DNA from: Pseudomonadota bacterium
GTDB taxonomy: Bacteria; Desulfobacterota; Desulfobacteria; Desulfobacterales; C00003060
DNA: 5,194 nucleotides
Reading direction: 5' to 3'
Assembly (NCBI GenBank): GCA_015222985.1
Contig: JADFWI010000387.1
Location: forward strand, 1 to 5,194
Shown in pieces: positions 1 to 5,065 of this stretch. The notes under the pieces are model-generated. The model was given only the letters and a program-made list of their open reading frames with translations. It ran no database searches and had not been told where the DNA came from. The position numbers were made by a program, and so were the translations under genes. How positions within the stretch are numbered: position 1 is the stretch's first letter; each line of letters opens with the position of its first letter.

Positions 1-9
1 ATTTCGTGC

Positions 10-23
10 TTCGAATTTCGAAT
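10..23. repeat. Short tandem repeat TTCGAAT x2
   Basis: Two head-to-tail copies of TTCGAAT lie at 10-16 and 17-23. The unit contains the palindrome TTCGAA, so the pair is also an inverted repeat. It sits at the window edge in AT-rich non-coding sequence and may be the end of a larger intergenic repeat that lies outside the window. No function can be assigned. Confidence 0.5.
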
Positions 24-167
24 TTATCAAAAATCGATCCGGCGACAATCTCTATGATTTCACGGGACTACCTTCGAGAATGATGGAGCCCTGCATCCCC
101 CCATCTGCCGTGTGTTTCCGAATGAGGGGTTTTTTTTCGGCTTTACCGAAATACCCTGCAGCGCACT

Positions 168-187
168 GTCGCCTAAGGGTCGGCGAC
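168..187 (+). promoter_or_regulatory. Hairpin in the fusA upstream region
   Basis: GTCGCC (168-173) and GGCGAC (182-187) form a perfect 6-bp inverted repeat around an 8-nt loop, about 107 bp before the preferred fusA start. No U-tract follows, so it is not an intrinsic terminator. It could be an RNA structure in the fusA leader or a chance palindrome. The remainder of 1-294 shows no convincing -35/-10 pair and no credible gene; 204-245 is degenerate A/G-rich sequence. Confidence 0.35.
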
Positions 188-294
188 TTGCTGGGGGGAG
201 CTTCATTTGAAAATGGCAAATGGAAATCGCCGGAAAATTGGGCAAGAGCCAAGTCAGTAAACTACAACAACTTCGGTCCAGGAAATACGGTACC

Positions 295-2379
295 ATGAAA
301 AACGACATGCAGCAGGCAAGAAACATCGGTATAAGCGCACATATTGATGCCGGCAAGACCACACTCACCGAGCGGATACTTTACTATACGAGGCGGATAC
401 ATACGATCCACGATGTCAAAGGAAAAGATGGTGTCGGGGCTACGATGGATTTTATGGAGCTCGAAAAGGAGCGTGGTATCACCATAACTTCTGCAGCTAC
501 CTATTGTGGATGGCAGGATCATGAGATCAATATTATAGACACGCCAGGCCATGTTGATTTTACCATAGAGGTTGAACGATCTCTTAGAGTGCTCGACGGA
601 GCCATACTGGTTCTTTGTTCCGTAGGTGGGGTTCAGTCCCAATCAATTACCGTTGACCAGCAGATGGCCAGGTACAAAGTGCCGTGCATAGCTTTTGTAA
701 ACAAATGCGACAGGAGCGGGGCAAATCCCTTTAGAGTCATTGAGCAAGTTAGAGAAAAACTCGGGCACAATGCAGTGGCCATGCAGATCCCTATTGGCCT
801 CGAGGCAGATTTTGCCGGGGTTGTTGACCTTGTGGCCATGAAAGCCGTTTATTTTGATGGTGACAACGGAGAACATGTGCGCTTTGAGGACATCCCTGAT
901 GAGCTTCTTTCAGAAGCCACTCAGAGGAGGGAAGAACTTATCGACGCAGCTTCCATGTTTTCTGATGAACTTACTGAGGCTGCCCTCGAAGGTGAAGTTA
1001 CTGAAGATTTGCTTATTCAGGCCGTACGCCGTGCAGTGCTTACACGCGAAATAACACCGGTCTTCATGGGCTCGGCTTACAAAAACAAGGGTATTCAACC
1101 TCTTCTCGATGCTGTAACGAAAGTCCTGCCGTGCCCATTTGACGTGGAAAATCACGCACTGGACATGGACAAGAATCAGCAACCGGTCTCTCTTACCGCT
1201 GATCCGGAAGCGCCCCTCGTGTCTCTTGCCTTCAAGTTGGAAGATGGCCCTTACGGCCAGCTTACGTACATACGTGTATACCAGGGATCGCTCGCCAAAG
1301 GTGACACAATCGTAAACGTGCGGACCGGGAAAAAGGTCAAGGTCGGCAGGGTTGTCCGAATGCATGCACACGAGATGGAAGATATCGAGGTTATGCCTGC
1401 CGGATATATCGGAGCCCTTTTCGGAATCGACTGCGCTTCCGGCGACACCTTTGTCGCTCCTGGCACGAGCCTGACCTTGACATCCATGTTTGTTCCTGAA
1501 CCGGTGATTTCTCTTGCTATTGTGCCGAAGGACAGTAAGGCCGAGATCAATATGACCAAAGCTCTCGGCCGGTTCACCAAGGAGGACCCTACTTTCAAGA
1601 CCTATGTAAGCGAGGAAACCGGTGATACAATTGTTTCAGGCATGGGAGAGTTGCACCTCGAAGTCTATGTTGAGCGAATGCGCCGTGAGTATAACGCGGA
1701 GGTGACCACAGGCATGCCTCGTGTGGCTTACAGGGAGACCATAACCCGAAAGGCTGAATTCAACTATATACACAAGAAACAGACCGGTGGCGCCGGGCAG
1801 TTCGGCCGGGTGGCAGGCTATATGGAACCGGTCACAGACGAAAATTTCGTGTTCGAAAACAGGGTGACCGGTGGCGCTATCCCAACACAATTCATTTCTG
1901 CGTGTGAAAAGGGTTTCAAGAAATGTCTTGCTAAAGGGCCCAAAATGGGATTTCCCGTTACCGGCATCAAGGTGGTCATAGATGACGGGCAGTCGCATTC
2001 TGTTGACTCTTCTGATATGGCATTCCAGGCGGCTGCTCGCGGAGCCTTCCTCGAAGGCTATGCCAGGGCCAAACCTGTGATTCATGAACCCACCATGAAG
2101 GTAGTAGTTGAGACTCCAACGGAGTTTCAGGGCACTGTCATGGGTTCTTTGAATCAGCGCAGGGGAATGATCGTAGGCACGCAGGACGAAGGCCGTATCT
2201 GCATTGTTGAAGCCCAGGTTCCCCTTGCAGAAATGTTCGGCTATTCAACGGTTCTCAGATCAGCGACACAAGGCAAGGCACAATTTACCATGGAGTTCGC
2301 CACTTACAGACAGGTGCCGAAGGGGGTGGCAGAAGAACTGGTCAAGAAGGCAGCAGAGGCAAAGAAGGGCGTAGCGTAA
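295..2379 (+). CDS. fusA: Translation elongation factor G, spdEFG1/mtEFG1-like
   Basis: Ribosomal translocase GTPase of 694 aa, the usual EF-G length, acting in the cytoplasm. The G domain (about residues 1-290) shows the P-loop AHIDAGKT (15-22), switch I with RGITI (60-64), DTPGH (82-86) and NKCD (136-139). Domain II starts near 300, III near 402, IV near 473 with the tip motif HSVDSSD from H568, and V near 597. Switch I carries VKGKDGVGA, about three residues longer than in E. coli EF-G; this and NKCDRSGANP resemble mitochondrial EFG1 and bacterial spdEFG1. The ATG at 295 is chosen because homology begins at once (RNIGISAHID) and AGGA lies at 280-283. The ATG at 220 would add 25 residues with no family counterpart. 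It ends in tandem stops TAA TAG and lies outside any ribosomal-protein operon. The EF-G call is near certain; the subfamily is inferred from remembered family sequences. Confidence 0.97.
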   Translation: MKNDMQQARNIGISAHIDAGKTTLTERILYYTRRIHTIHDVKGKDGVGATMDFMELEKERGITITSAATYCGWQDHEINIIDTPGHVDFTIEVERSLRVLDGAILVLCSVGGVQSQSITVDQQMARYKVPCIAFVNKCDRSGANPFRVIEQVREKLGHNAVAMQIPIGLEADFAGVVDLVAMKAVYFDGDNGEHVRFEDIPDELLSEATQRREELIDAASMFSDELTEAALEGEVTEDLLIQAVRRAVLTREITPVFMGSAYKNKGIQPLLDAVTKVLPCPFDVENHALDMDKNQQPVSLTADPEAPLVSLAFKLEDGPYGQLTYIRVYQGSLAKGDTIVNVRTGKKVKVGRVVRMHAHEMEDIEVMPAGYIGALFGIDCASGDTFVAPGTSLTLTSMFVPEPVISLAIVPKDSKAEINMTKALGRFTKEDPTFKTYVSEETGDTIVSGMGELHLEVYVERMRREYNAEVTTGMPRVAYRETITRKAEFNYIHKKQTGGAGQFGRVAGYMEPVTDENFVFENRVTGGAIPTQFISACEKGFKKCLAKGPKMGFPVTGIKVVIDDGQSHSVDSSDMAFQAAARGAFLEGYARAKPVIHEPTMKVVVETPTEFQGTVMGSLNQRRGMIVGTQDEGRICIVEAQVPLAEMFGYSTVLRSATQGKAQFTMEFATYRQVPKGVAEELVKKAAEAKKGVA

Positions 2380-2432
2380 TAGGAATGTGACGTAGTATTG
2401 CAGCAAGTGTTTGTCTAAAACGAAAAACCGTC

Positions 2433-2447
2433 TTTGTCAGGGACAAA
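2433..2447 (+). repeat. Small inverted repeat between fusA and the ATPase gene
   Basis: TTTGTC (2433-2438), loop AGG, GACAAA (2442-2447): a perfect 6-bp stem in the 99-bp gap. No T-run follows, so it is unlikely to stop transcription, and read-through from fusA into the next gene is plausible. It could be a processing site, an operator or chance. Confidence 0.35.
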
Positions 2448-2462
2448 TGTCGTCTACCTTAA

Positions 2463-2470
2463 AGAGAGGA
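2463..2470 (+). promoter_or_regulatory. Shine-Dalgarno deciding the ATPase start
   Basis: AGAGAGGA ends 8 nt before the ATG at 2479. It lies inside the reading frame of the longer TTG-initiated alternative (2434), which has no comparable ribosome binding site. This makes 2479 the preferred start. Confidence 0.75.
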
Positions 2471-2478
2471 ATTTTGAC

Positions 2479-3180
2479 ATGCACAAAAAGGATCTTATCC
2501 AGCGCAACCCCTTGAGGCTCCTTGGAGACGAGACGGAAGACATCCTTGTTGATGGAGGCTTTGGCGCTGTTCTGGCCCGTGCTGGTGTGGGGAAGACGGC
2601 TTTCCTGGTTCAGCTTGCCTTAGATAGCCTTCTTAGGAGCAGAAACGTCCTCCATATAAGCCTGGATGCGCCCGTAAAAAAAGTCGGCATTTGGTACGAA
2701 GAGGTGTTTAGGAATATGGCGAGTCACCAGGATGTCAAGCAAATAGACCAGCTCTGGGAGACCATATTGCCACATAGGTTCATCATGACCTTCAAGGTCG
2801 AGGGTTTTAGTGTGCTCAGGCTCGAAGAAAGACTGACCGACCTCACGGAACAGGGTATATTCCTACCTCAGGTGATCCTGATCGATGGACTTCCTTTTGA
2901 TGATACAGTAAGAGAGTCTCTTACGCATCTAAAAACCCTTGCAAAGAGCTGGTCTGTGCATGTGTGGTTTGCCGTGCGTACTCACCGCCATGAAAAGCCA
3001 GGCCCGGACGGCATACCGGCCCCTCTTTTGCAGGTTGCTGACTTATTCGAAGTTGCCATTCAGCTACAGCCCGAAGAACAGGAAATCCATGTGAAAGTCT
3101 TAAAGGGAGGCTCAACCCCTTCAGTCTCACCCGAATTGCTACTGGACCCATCAACTATGCTGATCAAGGACAAAGCTTGA
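2479..3180 (+). CDS. Uncharacterised P-loop (RecA/KaiC-like) ATPase
   Basis: Predicted soluble protein of 233 aa. Walker A is ARAGVGKT (33-40), with the first Gly of the consensus replaced by Ala. After a helix comes a second strand, NVLHISLD (56-63), ending in an acidic residue as in RecA/KaiC/DnaB folds. Walker B is VILID (132-136), followed by GLPFDD. A later strand, HVWFAVRTHRH, may hold sensor or finger-like basic residues. No signal peptide, membrane segment or DNA-binding domain is visible, and the protein is little more than one ATPase core. The gene lies 99 bp after the EF-G gene on the same strand without an obvious terminator between, suggesting co-transcription, but a role in translation is only a guess. 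It ends in TGA just before the promoter of the DAHP synthase gene. I cannot name a characterised family; substrate and partner are unknown. The real-gene call is firm because of a good RBS, intact motifs and normal codon use. Confidence 0.88.
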   Translation: MHKKDLIQRNPLRLLGDETEDILVDGGFGAVLARAGVGKTAFLVQLALDSLLRSRNVLHISLDAPVKKVGIWYEEVFRNMASHQDVKQIDQLWETILPHRFIMTFKVEGFSVLRLEERLTDLTEQGIFLPQVILIDGLPFDDTVRESLTHLKTLAKSWSVHVWFAVRTHRHEKPGPDGIPAPLLQVADLFEVAIQLQPEEQEIHVKVLKGGSTPSVSPELLLDPSTMLIKDKA

Positions 3181-3213
3181 CGGCAAAGTCCGCGGGGCAT
3201 TGGATAAAATCGC

Positions 3214-3242
3214 TTGACAATAGTAGAAGATGCAAGTAAAAG
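3214..3242 (+). promoter_or_regulatory. Candidate sigma-70 promoter for the aroF leader
   Basis: A perfect -35 TTGACA (3214-3219), a 17-bp spacer, then TAAAAG (3237-3242) as a weak -10. Initiation near 3249 would give a leader RNA of about 300 nt that includes the leader peptide, both terminators and the palindromes. The -35 overlaps the first copy of a 13-bp repeat (3203-3215) whose second copy lies at 3493-3505. Confidence 0.6.
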
Positions 3243-3294
3243 TTTCGTTGTTCTTATGTTCAATTGAGAACAAAACAGCCAAAAGACACAAAAA

Positions 3295-3378
3295 ATGATT
3301 GGGTTCGCAACTACACAAATCTTTTTCTGGCCCTGCTGGTGGAAATCTGCTTCTCGGGAGCGGACCATCGGCATCTGA
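3295..3378 (+). CDS. Trp/Phe-rich leader peptide of the aroF attenuator
   Basis: A 27-codon ORF, ATG at 3295 to TGA at 3376-3378, lying between a promoter and an intrinsic terminator. Residues 10-17 read FFWPCWWK: two adjacent Phe codons, then three Trp codons (3328-3330, 3337-3339, 3340-3342), followed by a Ser/Arg-rich tail and IGI. Three Trp in 27 residues is far above background and is the hallmark of trp-type leader peptides such as E. coli TrpL with its WW. The peptide is presumably not functional itself; ribosome stalling at the Trp codons would report charged tRNA-Trp, possibly also tRNA-Phe. There is no clear Shine-Dalgarno, only A-rich sequence ahead of the ATG, and no alternative in-frame start back to the stop at 3265-3267. 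Too short for ordinary gene finders, it is identified by composition, position and the RNA structures around its stop codon. Confidence 0.85.
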   Translation: MIGFATTQIFFWPCWWKSASRERTIGI

Positions 3379-3415
3379 CCATGTGAATTGATGAGATCTT
3401 CAGGCCGTGGCCCTC
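3358..3415 (+). promoter_or_regulatory. Predicted antiterminator (attenuator segments 2:3)
   Basis: The contiguous 15 nt at 3401-3415 (CAG GCCG TGG CC CTC), which include the 5' arm of the terminator, can pair with 3358-3377 read as GAG-c-GG-a-CCA-t-CGGC-at-CTG, giving 15 pairs interrupted only by four bulges on the 5' side. This pairing excludes the terminator. A ribosome stalled on the Trp codons ending at 3342 would leave 3358 onward free, whereas one at the TGA (3376-3378) would cover it. A competing 1:2 pairing, TGCTGGT (3334-3340) with ACCA-tcg-GCA (3364-3373), is also possible but weaker. Structures were found by eye, without folding energies. Confidence 0.7.
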
Positions 3416-3436
3416 TCCTGGGCCACGGCCTTTTTT
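3403..3436 (+). terminator. Intrinsic terminator of the attenuator (segments 3:4)
   Basis: GGCCGTGGCCC (3403-3413), loop TCTCCT, and GGGCCACGGCC (3420-3430) form a perfect 11-bp GC-rich stem followed directly by TTTTTT (3431-3436). It stands 25 nt after the leader-peptide stop and 121 nt before the DAHP synthase start, so it would end transcription before the gene when Trp codons are read without delay. It could also contribute to termination of the upstream transcription unit. Confidence 0.95.
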
Positions 3437-3445
3437 GTTATTAGG

Positions 3446-3483
3446 AAGGGGCTGTGGGAAATTCCTCCAGGCCCCTTTTTTTT
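3446..3483 (+). terminator. Second, tandem intrinsic terminator
   Basis: AAGGGGC (3446-3452) pairs with GCCCCTT (3471-3477), with CTG/CAG (3452-3454 and 3468-3470) as an alternative inner register and a small inner GGA/TCC stem. Eight T residues follow at 3476-3483. It begins only 9 nt after the T-tract of the first terminator and still lies upstream of the coding start. Either it is a second regulated stop, a fail-safe for the upstream operon, or an additional promoter lies behind it; I see no clear promoter there. Confidence 0.85.
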
Positions 3484-3494
3484 GTTTGAAGTGA

Positions 3495-3515
3495 TAAAAT
3501 CGCTTTGCGATTTTA
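3495..3515. repeat. Palindrome TAAAATCGC-TTT-GCGATTTTA
   Basis: Perfect 9-bp inverted repeat (3495-3503 and 3507-3515) with a TTT loop. Its left arm belongs to GATAAAATCGCTT, which also occurs at 3203-3215 over the -35 of the leader promoter. It may be a small extragenic palindrome or an operator half; the function is unknown. Confidence 0.65.
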
Positions 3516-3521
3516 CATAAC

Positions 3522-3534
3522 GCGGCTTCGCCGC
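3522..3534. repeat. GC-rich palindrome GCGGC-TTC-GCCGC
   Basis: Perfect 5-bp inverted repeat with a 3-nt loop, 6 bp after the AT-rich palindrome and just ahead of the Shine-Dalgarno. Paired AT-rich and GC-rich mini-palindromes of this type look like short extragenic palindromic elements. In the mRNA it would form a compact hairpin ending 9 nt before the ribosome binding site. Confidence 0.6.
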
Positions 3535-3543
3535 TTGGAGAAG

Positions 3544-3550
3544 AGGGAGG
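3544..3550 (+). promoter_or_regulatory. Shine-Dalgarno of the DAHP synthase gene
   Basis: AGGGAGG, 7 nt before the ATG at 3558. It is a strong match that fixes this start over the in-frame ATG at 3570. Confidence 0.85.
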
Positions 3551-3557
3551 ACGAGTT

Positions 3558-4592
3558 ATGCTGGTGGTGATGAGTCGACATGCAACGCGTGAAGAGATCG
3601 ACGCTGTGGTAGCTGCCATCCAGGGGAAGGGCTGTACCGCCCGACCCATCCCGGGGGGAGAAAGGACGGCTATTGGTATCTTAAACAATAAAGGGGCTAT
3701 GGATGCTTCTTATTTTCTGGCATTTCCCGGTGTTAAGGACGCTATACCGGTCACGCGTCCCTACAAACTGGTGAGTCGTGAATTCCAACCCAAAGGCACT
3801 ATCGTTAAGGTCGGCGATGTTGCCATCGGCAACGGACACTTTTGTCTCATTGCAGGCCCCTGTGCGGTTGAAAGCGAAGAACAGGCCTTGACCATTGCCA
3901 GGAAGGTCCAGAAAGCCGGCGCTAAGCTCTTTAGAGGTGGGGCCTTCAAACCTAGGACGTCACCTTATTCCTTTCAGGGCCTCGGAGAAAAAGGGCTTCG
4001 AATTCTTGCCCGGGTTCGAGAGGACACCGGCCTTCCAGTGGTCACGGAGGCCCTGGACCACGAGATCTTCGACCTCGTGGAAGAGTATGCGGATGTAGTC
4101 CAGATCGGGGCGCGGAACATGCAAAATTACAGTTTGCTCCGGCGGGCCGGTCGATCACACAAGCCCATTCTTCTCAAGCGGGGCCTGTCTGCTACCATCG
4201 AAGAATGGCTCATGGCAGCGGAATACATACTGGAAGGCGGAAACACGCAGGTGATTCTATGCGAACGAGGCGTTCGCACTTTTGCCCATCACAGCCGGAA
4301 CACGCTCGATCTTTCAGCTGTTTGCGTGGTGAGCAAAGAAAGCCATCTTCCCGTCATCGTAGACCCCAGCCATGCTGCCGGACGCCGCGATCAGGTGATT
4401 CCCTTAAGCCGGGCCGCTGTCGCTGTTGGGGCTCACGGACTTATGGTGGAAGTGCATCACGCCCCGGAAGAAGCCCTCAGCGATGGGGCACAATCCCTTT
4501 ACCCGGAACAGTTCGAACTGCTCTGTAGTCAGATTCAAACGATCTATAATGCTTTTCAACCAGCACATCCCGTTGAGCGAGCAGGCGATTGA
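3558..4592 (+). CDS. aroF: 3-deoxy-7-phosphoheptulonate (DAHP) synthase, type I-beta
   Basis: Cytoplasmic enzyme condensing phosphoenolpyruvate and erythrose 4-phosphate to DAHP, the first step of the shikimate pathway to Phe, Tyr and Trp (EC 2.5.1.54). The protein has 344 aa, close to the Thermotoga maritima enzyme. Residues 1 to about 70 form the ferredoxin-like/ACT-type regulatory domain, ending in the conserved PYKLVSREF (68-76); a TIM barrel follows. Visible active-site motifs are AGPCAVES (99-106), GGAFKPRTSPYSFQG (127-141), KRGLSATIEEW (207-217), CERGVRTF (235-242), DPSHAAGRRD (269-278) and MVEVHH (296-301). The metal ligands Cys102, His272, Glu298 and Asp309 are all present. Family knowledge says the N-terminal domain binds Tyr, and to a lesser extent Phe, for feedback inhibition. 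The gene appears monocistronic and lies behind a Trp-codon attenuator. The symbol aroF is the usual one for this class, though such genes are also called aroG or aroA. Confidence 0.96.
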   Translation: MLVVMSRHATREEIDAVVAAIQGKGCTARPIPGGERTAIGILNNKGAMDASYFLAFPGVKDAIPVTRPYKLVSREFQPKGTIVKVGDVAIGNGHFCLIAGPCAVESEEQALTIARKVQKAGAKLFRGGAFKPRTSPYSFQGLGEKGLRILARVREDTGLPVVTEALDHEIFDLVEEYADVVQIGARNMQNYSLLRRAGRSHKPILLKRGLSATIEEWLMAAEYILEGGNTQVILCERGVRTFAHHSRNTLDLSAVCVVSKESHLPVIVDPSHAAGRRDQVIPLSRAAVAVGAHGLMVEVHHAPEEALSDGAQSLYPEQFELLCSQIQTIYNAFQPAHPVERAGD

Positions 4593-4679
4593 CAAGTTAA
4601 CGTTGAAATAAGTAACTTCTCAATAAGGGCGGGCATTTTGGCGATAACTGCTTGATAATATAGGATACACTGTCACCGC

Positions 4680-4708
4680 TTGACTCTTGCATCATTCTTG
4701 CGTATAGG
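4680..4708 (+). promoter_or_regulatory. Candidate promoter of the small ORF
   Basis: TTGACT (4680-4685), exactly 17 bp, then TATAGG (4703-4708). Initiation near 4715 would give a short leader before the ATG at 4752. A second, weaker pair, TTGGCG (4638-4643) with TAGGAT (4661-4666), also has 17-bp spacing. Both lie in the 159-bp gap after aroF, which contains no clear intrinsic terminator. Confidence 0.5.
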
Positions 4709-4751
4709 AACATAAGTCACGTTGTTCACTCGCTACTCTTTGATCTTGTAG

Positions 4752-4970
4752 ATGAAACCGGTTGCGAGCAAGACCATTGTGGATAGATTCTCATTATTAT
4801 CAGATGAAGAGAAAATTTCTGTGATTAGCCACGGTGTAGCAGTGCGCCTTTCTGACTGGAAAAAGCGTCTTTTTTTGGCTCAGAGCAAAATCCTGTTTTT
4901 TGAGGAAAAGTATCATACATCACTGCTGGAACTGGACGAAAAAGGGTTGCCGGTTTGGAAGATGTCATGA
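4752..4970 (+). CDS. Small hypothetical protein, possibly antitoxin-like and truncated
   Basis: A 72-aa, Lys/Glu-rich, predicted helical protein. TAG immediately precedes the ATG in frame, so translation cannot start earlier; no clear Shine-Dalgarno is visible, although a plausible promoter lies at 4680-4708. The pattern VDRFSLLSDEEK, then an RL..WKKRLFLAQSKILFFEEKY segment, then LLELDEKGLP, recalls small proteins often paired with toxins, in which the GLP motif is usually followed by an acidic stretch with a His-Glu-Asp and Trp-containing tail. Here the frame ends five residues after GLP (VWKMS), and none of the three forward frames downstream restores such a tail. No toxin gene follows; the next gene converges from the other strand. 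It may be a decayed orphan antitoxin, a divergent short member or a chance ORF. The family assignment is from memory and weak. Confidence 0.5.
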   Translation: MKPVASKTIVDRFSLLSDEEKISVISHGVAVRLSDWKKRLFLAQSKILFFEEKYHTSLLELDEKGLPVWKMS

Positions 4971-5065
4971 GGGTCGTTCTTCAAGGGACGGGAACAGGGT
5001 CTTGAAACAACTTTCTTGCCCCGGCAATGCTGCATTGTACAGAACAAGTAACAGGACGCCCGGTA

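Noticed and set aside
213..260. 15-codon ORF behind GGGGGGAG as a genuine leader peptide gene
   Set aside because: No enrichment of any regulatory codon and no terminator structure next to it. It is kept only as a low-interest observation, not as a feature.
220..294. Upstream in-frame ATG at 220 as the EF-G start
   Set aside because: It would add 25 residues with no counterpart in the family. EF-G homology starts within nine residues of the ATG at 295, which has AGGA upstream.
80..298. 72-aa frame whose TGA overlaps the EF-G ATG as ATGA
   Set aside because: The overlap suggests translational coupling, but there is no clear ribosome binding site at 80, the composition is unlike a protein (Pro/Cys-rich, then a degenerate Asn/Lys/Trp stretch), and no family is recognisable.
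910..1371. Long minus-strand open frames inside EF-G (also 262-642, 1251-1598, 1636-2085)
   Set aside because: All lie fully opposite a certain gene, with compositions typical of antisense shadows and no recognisable domains.
2434..2478. TTG at 2434 as the start of the P-loop ATPase
   Set aside because: A rare start codon without a ribosome site. AGAGAGGA with 8-nt spacing serves the ATG at 2479 instead.
3256..3267. ATG at 3256 as the start of the Trp leader peptide
   Set aside because: It is in the same frame but meets TGA at 3265-3267 after three codons, so the leader peptide must start at 3295.
4594..4618. Inverted repeat AAGTTA...TAACTT just after aroF as a terminator
   Set aside because: An AT-rich 6-bp stem with a 13-nt loop and no T-tract; too weak to call.
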